Source: a virus. Taken from it: DNA of 60,531 nt. Position 1 is the first letter of the stretch, and each line of letters begins with the position of its first letter. Below the pieces are notes generated by a model. It searched no databases. It was not told the DNA's origin and saw only the letters and a program-made list of their open reading frames with translations. The DNA lies in the IMG/VR virus record IMGVR_UViG_3300046004_001101, positions 1-60,531 of that record. One strand, written 5' to 3'. Made by a program: the position numbers and the translations under genes. Positions 53,199-60,531 of the stretch are shown piece by piece.

Positions 53199-54750
53199 TG
53201 CTGGGTTTCAAGTACCTAAGAATGTGAATGTGGTATTTCGACCTAATCCAGGTTCTCAAACTTTGGCATTAAATTGTCCTGCGGACGAAGTGCTATATTC
53301 ATCTGGACGCGGGGTCGGTAAGTCGATTGCACAGTTAGCTAGGTTTAGAGCTACTGTTGGTAGGGGTTACAAAAGTCACTGGGTTGGGGTCATTATTGAT
53401 AGGGGATATAAAAACTTAGATAACTTAATCATGGAATCGAAAAGAATGTATAGTGCATTCGATGACGGAGCTAAGTTTTATTCATCTAAAGGTGATTTAA
53501 AGTGGCAGTGGAAATCGGGGGAAACACTTATGTTTCGCTCTGTTGAAACTGAGGAGGAATACCAAAATTTACATGGTTTTTCTGTACCTTTTATTGGTAT
53601 AAACGAGTTGACCCAGTATAGAGATTTACGAATTTATGATTTATTACTATCTATCAATCGAAGTGGATTTGTGCCTGAAGACCACCCGCTACCAGACGGC
53701 TCTATTCTACCTCCAATCCCTATGTGTGTGTTCTCGACGACTAATCCCTCTGGCGTTTCGGCTCTAGCAGTAAAAAAGCGATTCGTTGATATTGGGAAAC
53801 CAGGTGAAATTGTTAAAAAACATACTGAAATTATCGACCAAATTTCAAAAGAAAAGAAAATAATCACTAGAACAATCTGTCATATTCAAGGTCATTATAC
53901 TGAAAATCCTAAATTAGACCAGTCTTATATCGCGTCGCTATCTAACATTCAAGACCCTAGATTACGCGCTTGTTGGGTCGATGGTGATTGGAACGCCGTT
54001 GCAGATGAATCGGGTATTTTTGCAAATGTCTGGGACTTTGATACTCACGCAATCGACCCATTTGATATTCCATCTGATTGGTACATAGATAGGGTCATGG
54101 ACTGGGGACAATCGAGTCCGTCAGCAGTGATTTATTTTGCCGAATCGAATGGAGAAGATGTCCGTCTAAAAAATGGGAAAACGAAATCAACTATTAAAGG
54201 CGATTTATTTATTTTTAATTCCATCTATACTTGTATGGAAGATAGATTGGACATAGGTACTGATATTCTACCTAAAGAACTTGCTGAACTTATCGTTAGA
54301 CATGAATTGGCGCATGGTATTTATGGTAGAGTAAATGACGGGGTTTGCGACACAGCTATGTTTGCTCAAATAAGTGGAAATAGCGTGTGCGGATTGATGA
54401 ATCAACCTGTCACAGTGGGTAATAAAGTGTATAAAGGGATTACCTGGCGTAGATTTGAAGGATTGAAAAAAGCAGGTACTCGTGTTGATGGGATTACTTT
54501 ATTTAAAGAACGATTGTTTAATTCAATGATAACACCTAATAAAAGTTATCGTGATAAACCTGGTATCTTTGTGTTCAACATTGATGAAAATAGAGCGTTA
54601 TTAGAAATTGTACCGTACATGATGCGCGATAAAAAGAACCCTGATGACGTAGACGGTCACAATGACCACCATCTTGACACAATTCGATATAAACTATTAT
54701 CTATGAATGCTGCGGGTGGAAAAGGAGGTCGTGTTGTAGGTTTGACTTGA
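53191..54750 (+). CDS. terL: Terminase large subunit
   Basis: 519 residues. ATPase: Walker A SSGRGVGKS (37-45), Walker B-like FIGINELTQ with Glu139, then VFSTTNPSG (motif III/coupling). Nuclease half: DRVMDWGQSSPS with the first catalytic Asp, VCDTAMF and HNDHHLDTIRY near the C terminus. The packaging motor and headful/cos nuclease. Start chosen at ATG 53191 overlapping the preceding gene; GTG 53182 is possible. Confidence 0.93.
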   Translation: MIDAGFQVPKNVNVVFRPNPGSQTLALNCPADEVLYSSGRGVGKSIAQLARFRATVGRGYKSHWVGVIIDRGYKNLDNLIMESKRMYSAFDDGAKFYSSKGDLKWQWKSGETLMFRSVETEEEYQNLHGFSVPFIGINELTQYRDLRIYDLLLSINRSGFVPEDHPLPDGSILPPIPMCVFSTTNPSGVSALAVKKRFVDIGKPGEIVKKHTEIIDQISKEKKIITRTICHIQGHYTENPKLDQSYIASLSNIQDPRLRACWVDGDWNAVADESGIFANVWDFDTHAIDPFDIPSDWYIDRVMDWGQSSPSAVIYFAESNGEDVRLKNGKTKSTIKGDLFIFNSIYTCMEDRLDIGTDILPKELAELIVRHELAHGIYGRVNDGVCDTAMFAQISGNSVCGLMNQPVTVGNKVYKGITWRRFEGLKKAGTRVDGITLFKERLFNSMITPNKSYRDKPGIFVFNIDENRALLEIVPYMMRDKKNPDDVDGHNDHHLDTIRYKLLSMNAAGGKGGRVVGLT

Positions 54751-54754
54751 TTTA

Positions 54755-54783
54755 TTTACTTTATAAAAATAGTATGGTACTAT
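54755..54783 (+). promoter_or_regulatory. Late promoter, first of a tandem pair before rha
   Basis: TTTACT, 17-bp spacer ending GTATGG, TACTAT. ATAGTATGGTACTAT (54769-54783) is itself palindromic. Confidence 0.65.
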
Positions 54784-54794
54784 GAAGATTTATA

Positions 54795-54823
54795 TTGACA
54801 TTTACTTTAAGATATGATACTAT
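54795..54823 (+). promoter_or_regulatory. Late promoter, second of a tandem pair before rha
   Basis: TTGACA, 17-bp spacer ending ATATGA, TACTAT. A TGCCA / TGGCA hairpin lies between it and the ribosome site. Confidence 0.8.
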
Positions 54824-54865
54824 TTTCTTGCCAATTGTGGCATAACCTAATAAAAGGAAAATATC

Positions 54866-55540
54866 ATGTCAAATACTGATTTAATCACATTAGTTCAATC
54901 TGAGTTTCGCGTAGATTCTCGTCTTTTAGCTACTCAACTAGACCATCGTCATCGTACAATTTACGAATCCATTGTTAAATATAGTAAGGAATTACAAGAA
55001 CTTGGACTGCTCCCAGTTGAATCGGAGTCAGTGAAGGAGGAAGGTAATCGAGGCGCAAAACTTCATAAATTCTATCTTTTAAATGAAGACCAATGTTATT
55101 TTGTATTAACTAATATGCGAAACAACGATAAGGTTGTTAAATTAAAATTAAATTTAGTTAAAGCATTTAGTAATGCTAGAAAACAATTAGCTGAACGAGA
55201 TTTAGCTAGGTTGGAAGGTAAAAAAGTTCGTAGAAGTGAAACTGACGCGATTAAGGATTTGATTGCATACGCTAAAGGCAATGGTTCAAAAACTGCCGAT
55301 AAATGGTTTTACGTCAATCTAACAACTATGACAAATAAAGTCATGGGTGTCGAAGCAGGTCAACGCGACTTTATGGATTCACGTCAGTTACAGTTATTAA
55401 AACTAGCTGAAACAATGATTGAGATTGCAATTCGTGATGGGATGAAAGCTGAATTATCGCATAGCGAAATTTATACTTTGTGTAAAGATAGAGTAAGTGA
55501 CATCATTATCCCTCTACGACAAGATAAATTGTTAAAATAA
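54866..55540 (+). CDS. rha: Rha-family phage regulatory protein
   Basis: 224 residues. N-terminal Rha domain: FRVDSRLLATQLDHRHRTIY, ESIVKYSKELQELG, FYLLNEDQCYFVLTNMRNND, VKLKLNLVKAFSNARKQL. Rha proteins regulate phage growth and are DNA-binding, antirepressor-like. A C-terminal helical domain follows. Own tandem promoters upstream and a stem-loop terminator downstream. Confidence 0.88.
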   Translation: MSNTDLITLVQSEFRVDSRLLATQLDHRHRTIYESIVKYSKELQELGLLPVESESVKEEGNRGAKLHKFYLLNEDQCYFVLTNMRNNDKVVKLKLNLVKAFSNARKQLAERDLARLEGKKVRRSETDAIKDLIAYAKGNGSKTADKWFYVNLTTMTNKVMGVEAGQRDFMDSRQLQLLKLAETMIEIAIRDGMKAELSHSEIYTLCKDRVSDIIIPLRQDKLLK

Positions 55541-55550
55541 ATGTGACATC

Positions 55551-55580
55551 AACCTAGCTGTAGTAAAATACAGTTAGGTT
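55551..55580 (+). terminator. Terminator after rha
   Basis: AACCTAGCTGTA / TACAGTTAGGTT (one G-U) with a six-base loop, then TTCC. Moderate. Confidence 0.7.
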
Positions 55581-55603
55581 TTCCAACTTCGGATAACAAA
55601 CCA

Positions 55604-55909
55604 ATGAAAATTAAACAAATAAACGACACTGAGAGCATCATTAACACAGTAACTCTAAGCAGGGTGAATGAACATGACTACCGATTAGTTATTAAATTAA
55701 ACTCTAATCCAACTATTCATCACACTACTACAAATACAATCTTACTACAGCAATTCGAGTATAGAGGTTTAAACAGAACGGTTCAGACAGCTAGAATTGA
55801 CTTAGATTTTAATACAACGTATGATTGGTACACATTTAAAGAAGGTAATGTATTAGCAATTATCTTTTACAACAATATGAAAACACGATTATTAAACGAG
55901 GTAAAATAA
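55604..55909 (+). CDS. Hypothetical protein
   Basis: 101 residues: MKIKQINDTESIINTVTLSR, NTILLQQFEYRGLNRTVQTA, RIDLDFNTTYDWYTFKEGNV. Beta-rich, similar to small phage structural or Ig-like proteins; not recognised. Overlaps the next gene by one base. Confidence 0.62.
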   Translation: MKIKQINDTESIINTVTLSRVNEHDYRLVIKLNSNPTIHHTTTNTILLQQFEYRGLNRTVQTARIDLDFNTTYDWYTFKEGNVLAIIFYNNMKTRLLNEVK

Positions 55910-56076
55910 TGAAACCAGAAGTACATCATGGTAAGTGGAATGGCGGTAAAGGTTCAACGCCCAGACCAACGAATCAACAAAAATATGCTGCCAATTGGGA
56001 TAGAATCTTCGGTAAAAAAGAATTGACAGATAAACCTGATTCAGATATAATCGCTGAAACTTTAACTAGGAGATAA
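55909..56076 (+). CDS. Small phage protein with KGSTPRP...NWDRIFGKK motif
   Basis: 55 residues: MKPEVHHGKWNGGKGSTPRP, TNQQKYAANWDRIFGKK. The GKGS.PRP..Q.K...NWD.IFGKK string recurs in many tailed phages in short proteins of unknown role. Confidence 0.72.
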   Translation: MKPEVHHGKWNGGKGSTPRPTNQQKYAANWDRIFGKKELTDKPDSDIIAETLTRR

Positions 56077-56077
56077 A

Positions 56078-56284
56078 ATGAAAGTAGAATTAGTACCAGA
56101 AGTAGGTGATGTAGTTTATTTAAACTCGGATTTTGACCGTTCTACACCAATGACGATTGAAAGTATCAATGATTCATGTGAATGTTGTGATGAACGTATT
56201 GTGAGTGTTGTTTACGCTGATTACGGTGATATTAAACGCGATGAATTCGATATTAAAATGTTATCGTATGAAGAATTAGGTTAA
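56078..56284 (+). CDS. YodC/DUF2158-like small protein
   Basis: 68 residues: MKVELVPEVGDVVYLNSDFD, RSTPMTIESINDSCECCDER, VVYADYGDIKRDEFDIKML. The GDVV.L.S....MT.E.I...........R.EF pattern is like DUF2158. AGGAGA precedes the start. Confidence 0.65.
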   Translation: MKVELVPEVGDVVYLNSDFDRSTPMTIESINDSCECCDERIVSVVYADYGDIKRDEFDIKMLSYEELG

Positions 56285-56302
56285 GTTTTATCCAATTTAG
56301 CG

Positions 56303-56337
56303 AACCCTTTATGATTAAAAATCATAAAGGGTTTTTT
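56303..56337 (+). terminator. Rho-independent terminator
   Basis: 13-bp arms AACCCTTTATGAT / ATCATAAAGGGTT, five-base loop, then TTTTATT. Confidence 0.92.
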
Positions 56338-56356
56338 ATTGTCCATAAATAATATA

Positions 56357-56385
56357 TTGACTTTATAAAGATAGTATGCTATGAT
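56357..56385 (+). promoter_or_regulatory. Late promoter for the tail-spike gene
   Basis: TTGACT, 17-bp spacer ending GTATGC, TATGAT. Confidence 0.8.
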
Positions 56386-56414
56386 TTCAAGTATTTAGCT
56401 AAGGAAATACTACA

Positions 56415-58304
56415 ATGAAAGACTGTAAAAATTATATTGTAACTGATACGGGTAGAGAATATGATGTACCAATATTCAAATACATAACAACTTCTGATAA
56501 ACCAATTCCGCTATCAACATTAACTCCTTATGTGGATGAAGTGGTTTATACTGACCAGAATGGATTAAAATTGTATTCTGATGGAGAATCGTTAGTTTCT
56601 ATAAACGGACAATCAACAAAACGCCTAACCACAATTATGGTTGGCAATTCAATCACGGCACAATGTCAGGTTGCGGATGGTAAAAGCCAATTCAATGCTG
56701 GAAGTGAGATGGTATGGGCTAACATTTTTTCAGGCGGAGCGTTCCGATTGCCTGAATTAAGCAGTGTATATATTTCAAGTGTTAATTTTTGTGATTCGAG
56801 AGGTGTGCATGGACATGGCGGGGCGACATCAACTACGATTGCCAATGAAGTAGATTCAATGCTTTTCAAAGCGTGCAAATCAAGCAATGTAATTCCTGAT
56901 TTACTTTGGATTCATGCACTTTTTGAAAATGACTTAGGGCAGGACTTGTCTGTCGATACCTCTATTGCAAACCTAAATAAAATTATCGCATTAGCTCGTG
57001 CAGCTTTTCCAAACATTAAAATACTGATTGGAAAATGTAGACCTTCTGCATCTGTCTTTCCTAATGCCACTAGATTAGCTAATTTTATTGAGCTTAACTC
57101 TCGATTAGATAGTTATGCAGATGGGAAAATTACGTTTGTATATGACCCTGGTGCTAGTTATTCGGAATCAACAGCTAGATGGAAAACAGTCAAAGCGGTT
57201 GGAACTATCTCAGGTACAACGCTGACAGTCAATAGTATCACTGACAACACCACTATTGGATTAAATCAATTAGTTACGATTACAACAGATTATGTTCCTG
57301 GCTGGACTTATGCAACTATTACCAACACAGGTACAACAAACGGTGGTGTAGGTACTTACACGATTACTAACGCAAGTGGGTTAGCGATAACAAATGGAAA
57401 CATTGAAATTCATACTTACACTGACACTGTAGTTCACCCAACGCCACCCGCTGTAATGTGTTCAGCAAGAGTGGCTATTTCAGCTATTGGTAGCTTGATT
57501 AGTAACCCAGTTAATGAAAACAAAACAGTTTCTTCAAATCCAGCGTTGACAGGTTCTGTAGCATTAACTGGAACAAATATAGTCCCAGGTTCAACCACAC
57601 CTACGGGGTGTGTATATAGTGCTGGCACACTTGGTTGGGGTTTAATCACAACTACTGCGTTGAATCCTGGTTTGCGATTTAGCGTGACCAATGTTAATAC
57701 TAGTGGATTACTATTTAAACCGCTAGGCTCATTATTGCTTACAGACTTTACACCAACAATTCCTTACGATGCGGTAAGACCTTACGCAGTAGTCAAAATA
57801 CGAAGCGGAGCGGAATTTATAAGAAGCATCTCAATCAACCCTAGATACAAAATAGGGGCTACTCAATTGGGGATTGAAAGTATGTACAATTTTCAATCTT
57901 CACACGCTGATGGTGAGTTTAGAAATGGTGATATTGTTAAAGAAATAATATTGTGTCCGTATCGTTCACCTGACAACGGAGCGAATTACATAACAAACGT
58001 AAAGTTATATTTGCAAACTTACATCAAATCACACACACCTACTGATGCCATTATTGAGTTTGATGTGATTGATTGTGGCTTTGAAGTAATTGACGACAAT
58101 ACCTATATCGCAACATTAGTAGCTGGCACTGTTACTGTATCATCACCACTTGTTACACAATCATCAAAAGTATTTGTTGCGCGTCGTAATCAGGCTGGTA
58201 CGGTTGGTCAAATAACTGAAACGGCGAGAGTACCTGGAACATCAATCACATTTACATCTAGTTCTGCGACAGATACATCTTCGATTATCTGGAAAATTCT
58301 GTAA
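56415..58304 (+). CDS. Tail spike with SGNH/GDSL hydrolase domain
   Basis: 629 residues. SGNH blocks: I MVGNSIT (Ser79), II GHGGATS (Gly136), III FENDLGQD (Asn172), V DTVVHPTPP (Asp337, His341). Between blocks III and V an inserted beta-rich piece (about 260-333; VGTISGTTLTVNSIT, ITNTGTTNGGVGTYTITNA) interrupts the fold. The C-terminal 280 residues are beta-rich with Asn/Thr turns. Such enzymes deacylate host capsule or O-antigen. Own promoter; not in the tail operon. Confidence 0.85.
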   Translation: MKDCKNYIVTDTGREYDVPIFKYITTSDKPIPLSTLTPYVDEVVYTDQNGLKLYSDGESLVSINGQSTKRLTTIMVGNSITAQCQVADGKSQFNAGSEMVWANIFSGGAFRLPELSSVYISSVNFCDSRGVHGHGGATSTTIANEVDSMLFKACKSSNVIPDLLWIHALFENDLGQDLSVDTSIANLNKIIALARAAFPNIKILIGKCRPSASVFPNATRLANFIELNSRLDSYADGKITFVYDPGASYSESTARWKTVKAVGTISGTTLTVNSITDNTTIGLNQLVTITTDYVPGWTYATITNTGTTNGGVGTYTITNASGLAITNGNIEIHTYTDTVVHPTPPAVMCSARVAISAIGSLISNPVNENKTVSSNPALTGSVALTGTNIVPGSTTPTGCVYSAGTLGWGLITTTALNPGLRFSVTNVNTSGLLFKPLGSLLLTDFTPTIPYDAVRPYAVVKIRSGAEFIRSISINPRYKIGATQLGIESMYNFQSSHADGEFRNGDIVKEIILCPYRSPDNGANYITNVKLYLQTYIKSHTPTDAIIEFDVIDCGFEVIDDNTYIATLVAGTVTVSSPLVTQSSKVFVARRNQAGTVGQITETARVPGTSITFTSSSATDTSSIIWKIL

Positions 58305-58342
58305 TAATTTATTTAAACCCCTATTTTATTTAATTAAAGGTA

Positions 58343-58372
58343 TTGACAAGTGTGCTACACTTATGATACTAT
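58343..58372 (+). promoter_or_regulatory. Late promoter for the HU-like gene
   Basis: TTGACA, 18-bp spacer ending TTATGA, TACTAT. The spacer begins with the palindrome AGTGTGCTACACT, a possible operator. Confidence 0.8.
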
Positions 58373-58422
58373 TCCCACTGTTTTAAATCAAATCAAATAA
58401 ATCATTCCTATTGGAGATAATC

Positions 58423-58689
58423 ATGGCGTTAAAAGAAGTAGTAAAAGAAGTTCAAACTCAATTGGCTTTAGCTGGTGTAGAAGTAAGTCAGAAATCAGCT
58501 CGTGAAGTATTAGACATCGTTCTAACTATCGTGAAGAATACATCTGTAGAAGAAGGTAAATTAACTGTGCCTAACTTTGGTACATTTAAAGTTAAACAAC
58601 GCGCTGAACGTAATGGACGTAACCCGCAAACAGGTGAAGCATTGACTATTCCTGCTAAACAAGTTTTGACGTTCAAAGCAAGTAAATAA
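58423..58689 (+). CDS. HU/IHF-like DNA-binding protein
   Basis: 88 residues, the usual HU size: EVSQKSAREVLDIVLTIVKN, KLTVPNFGTFKVKQRAERNG, RNPQTGEALTIPAKQVLTFK. The GRNPQTGE arm is characteristic. Bends or packages DNA, possibly helping terminase or replication. Own late promoter. Confidence 0.9.
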   Translation: MALKEVVKEVQTQLALAGVEVSQKSAREVLDIVLTIVKNTSVEEGKLTVPNFGTFKVKQRAERNGRNPQTGEALTIPAKQVLTFKASK

Positions 58690-58708
58690 GTTCTAAGGAA
58701 GGTTTAGA

Positions 58709-58969
58709 ATGGACGAATTATCTGAATTAAAATTACAGGTAGCACAGTTAAGAGAAGAATTAACTTCTCTTAAAACACCATCCGAGTATAAACCTTCTTT
58801 GTGGCAACGATTCAAGTTCAAATTGAGTGAAAAAGGTTCGCAACAAGGTGTGTTAGCAATAATCCCCTTACTTGCGACCCAGTTTCATATACCTACTGAA
58901 AGTTTAGTAGCGATATTTGCATTTGTGCTTGGTATTGCTGGAATTCATAATTTTATATTAGAAGGGTAA
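58709..58969 (+). CDS. Small membrane protein, holin-like
   Basis: 86 residues. A short N-terminal coiled coil (ELKLQVAQLREELTSLKT), a basic middle and two C-terminal hydrophobic stretches (GVLAIIPLLATQFHI, LVAIFAFVLGIAGIHNFIL). This resembles small phage holins, but the position next to the portal is unusual. A virion or assembly protein is also possible. Confidence 0.5.
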   Translation: MDELSELKLQVAQLREELTSLKTPSEYKPSLWQRFKFKLSEKGSQQGVLAIIPLLATQFHIPTESLVAIFAFVLGIAGIHNFILEG

Positions 58970-58971
58970 TG

Positions 58972-60477
58972 ATGCAAGCCACATTAACACATCCATTATA
59001 TACTTACGCATTAGAAGATTGGACTTTGATGCGCGATTGTTATAAAGGTGAGAAACAAGTTAAAAGTAAAGGTGAAGTGTATTTACCTGCTACAAGTGGA
59101 CATCAAATTGATGGAATGCTGTCAGGTCAACTAGGTAAAGAAGCATACGATTCATACAAGAAACGAGCTGTTTATCATAACTTTCCTTATGATGCAGTAG
59201 AGTCTTATATAGGCTTATTGCACTATAAGCCGACACAAATTAACCTACCGAAAGAAATGGAATTCTTGCGAAGCAAGGCTACCATTAACGGTGATTCATT
59301 ATCGTATTTGTTGCGTAGAATTCACGCACAACAGTTAATTACAGGTCGAGTAGGCTTGCTTGCTGATATTGATTCATCAGGTTCAGGTATGCCTTATATT
59401 GCTGTGTATCATGCAGAAAACATTGTAAATTGGGATGAAGGTTCTGATAATGTCGGTATGAATGCACTTAACCTAATTGTGTTGGATGAAACTGAATGGG
59501 TTCGTAATAACGGCTTAGGTTGGAGTGAAGAAGTTAAATACCGCGTATTATCGCTAGGTGATGTGTTTGCTAACGAAGAAGACAGACAATCTAGTATTTA
59601 TTCACAAAGTATTCTTTTAGGAAACGTTGATACTGCTACACCATCGGATTTCATTACACCTAAATATCGTGGTCAAACATTAAATGAAATCCCATTTGTG
59701 TTTGTCAATAGTAAGGATGTATTAGCAACACCAGACACACCTCCGTTATTAGGTTTAGCGAATTTATCGTTAGCTATTTATCGCGCTGAAGCAGATTATC
59801 GTCACACATTATATATGCAAGGTCAAGATACCTTAGTTGTGATTGGTGGCGTTAATCATGGTGAAGATTCAGCTACACGAGTTGGAGCTGGCGCAAAGAT
59901 TGATGTTGACCCAGGCGGTGACGCGAAGTTTATTGGTGTGTCTAGTTCAGGTTTAGCTGAAATGCGCCAAGCAATCGCTAACGATAAAGAAGCTGCTGTC
60001 GGTAAAGCTGGACAGTTGATGAACAGTAATTCTAAGCAAGAATCAGGTGACGCACTTAAAATTCGTATGGCTGCACAAACAGCTAACTTAAACCAAGTTG
60101 CTGTGACGGCTGCCTACGCATTAGAAGAACTGCTTAAAAAGGTTGCTAGATGGATGAACCTTGACGATAGTCAAGTTGTGGTCATTCCAAACCTACAGTT
60201 CTCTGATAAAGATATGCGTGGTCAAGACTTCGCACAGTTAATCGCAGCTAAGAACACAGGGTTATTACCTCTAGCGGATGAATCTGTACATAATATCTTG
60301 AAAGAGCAAGGTTACACAAAACTAACGTATGAAGAAGAACGTAAGTTAATGAAGAAGAATGTGTTAGAACCACCTATTAAGCCTGAAACTACTTCAGGTG
60401 ATGTAGGAGTTCAACAACCTACTGCATCAATGGCTGTTGACCGTGTCACTGTGAATAACAAGCCAATTAACGGGTGA
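58972..60477 (+). CDS. Portal protein (DUF4055-type)
   Basis: 501 residues, typical portal size. HPLYTYALEDWTLMRDCYKG, VYLPATSGHQIDGMLSGQLG, YDSYKKRAVYHNFPYDAVES, then VGLLADIDSSGSGMPYIAVY and ADYRHTLYMQGQDTLVVIGG match DUF4055 portal proteins found after the terminase in siphoviruses. Forms the DNA entry ring. Start chosen at ATG 58972, five bases after AAGGG; ATG 58969 is possible. Confidence 0.85.
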   Translation: MQATLTHPLYTYALEDWTLMRDCYKGEKQVKSKGEVYLPATSGHQIDGMLSGQLGKEAYDSYKKRAVYHNFPYDAVESYIGLLHYKPTQINLPKEMEFLRSKATINGDSLSYLLRRIHAQQLITGRVGLLADIDSSGSGMPYIAVYHAENIVNWDEGSDNVGMNALNLIVLDETEWVRNNGLGWSEEVKYRVLSLGDVFANEEDRQSSIYSQSILLGNVDTATPSDFITPKYRGQTLNEIPFVFVNSKDVLATPDTPPLLGLANLSLAIYRAEADYRHTLYMQGQDTLVVIGGVNHGEDSATRVGAGAKIDVDPGGDAKFIGVSSSGLAEMRQAIANDKEAAVGKAGQLMNSNSKQESGDALKIRMAAQTANLNQVAVTAAYALEELLKKVARWMNLDDSQVVVIPNLQFSDKDMRGQDFAQLIAAKNTGLLPLADESVHNILKEQGYTKLTYEEERKLMKKNVLEPPIKPETTSGDVGVQQPTASMAVDRVTVNNKPING

Positions 60478-60480
60478 TTT

Positions 60481-60531
60481 ATGACATTTACTGAAGATGA
60501 GTTATCAGATGACGCTAACGCTATTTTTAAT
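60481..60531 (+). CDS. Start of a structural gene (truncated)
   Basis: ATG three bases after the portal stop; the visible frame MTFTEDELSDDANAIFN runs off the window. By order it may be a head morphogenesis protein. Too short to identify. Confidence 0.5.
   Translation, partial: MTFTEDELSDDANAIFN

Noticed and set aside
54743-54777. Promoter using TTGACT at 54743
   Set aside because: Spacing of 22 bp to TAGTAT is too long; TTTACT at 54755 with 17 bp to TACTAT is better.
58709-58969. Definite holin call
   Set aside because: Topology fits, but it sits by the portal and far from both endolysins, so only a holin-like label is justified.

Overview
The window is about 60.5 kb of a low-GC, tailed double-stranded DNA phage genome. 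It starts inside a tail tape-measure gene and ends just after a portal gene, so the missing part (head and early tail genes) lies outside the window and the map appears circularly permuted or cut there. A tape-measure protein, tail-tip proteins and fibres without contractile-sheath genes suggest a siphovirus. The host is probably a gammaproteobacterium: the early rightward leader carries a boxA sequence matching the enterobacterial rRNA-operon type, and promoters are sigma70-like (TTGACA, 17 bp, TATAAT type). No integrase, CI-like repressor, tRNA, CRISPR array or insertion sequence was seen.

Layout. 1-5474 (+): end of the tail module, finishing with a fibre that carries an S74 chaperone domain. 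A bidirectional terminator (5511-5541) separates it from the leftward arm. 5542-44327 (-): a 39-kb leftward arm of tightly overlapping genes, many joined by ATGA stop/start overlaps. It holds two paralogous endolysins with small membrane proteins; a family B DNA polymerase, sliding clamp, PrimPol/DUF3987 primase-helicase, Dda-like and DEVH helicases and ATP-dependent ligase; a recombination set (Sak4-like ATPase, DUF669 protein, Cas4-like nuclease, DUF1064 nuclease); nucleotide metabolism genes (NrdA, NrdB, ThyX, dUTPase); N6-adenine-type and C5-cytosine DNA methyltransferases; HNH endonucleases; and KilA-N and AntA/AntB regulators.

44328-45356: the divergent control region, with an AT-rich tract, a 33-bp palindrome and an array of GATATACY iterons at a 22-bp period. 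Predicted ribbon-helix-helix (RHH) proteins lie on both sides. 46079-47437: mostly non-coding, rich in inverted repeats, ending in a strong promoter and an rrn-like boxB/boxA leader. 47438-50224 (+): eleven small orphan genes, probably early host-takeover genes, closed by a strong terminator. 50269-60531 (+): an AntA/AntB gene, a C39-like protein, terminase subunits, a Rha regulator, an SGNH-hydrolase tail spike, an HU-like protein, a holin-like membrane protein and the portal.

How it works together. The iteron/RHH region is the likely switch and possible origin. Leftward transcripts make the replication, nucleotide and recombination machinery and the lysis proteins. Rightward transcripts make early small proteins (possibly antiterminated) and then packaging and structural proteins, driven by promoters sharing an extended -10 of the form TATGnTACTAT. 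Candidate regulatory RNAs (three C4-like three-stem elements, a pseudoknotted leader, and stem-loops at most transcription-unit boundaries) and five antirepressor-type proteins point to dense post-initiation control. Two or three genes are frameshifted. All functions are inferred by reading the sequence; no database search was run.
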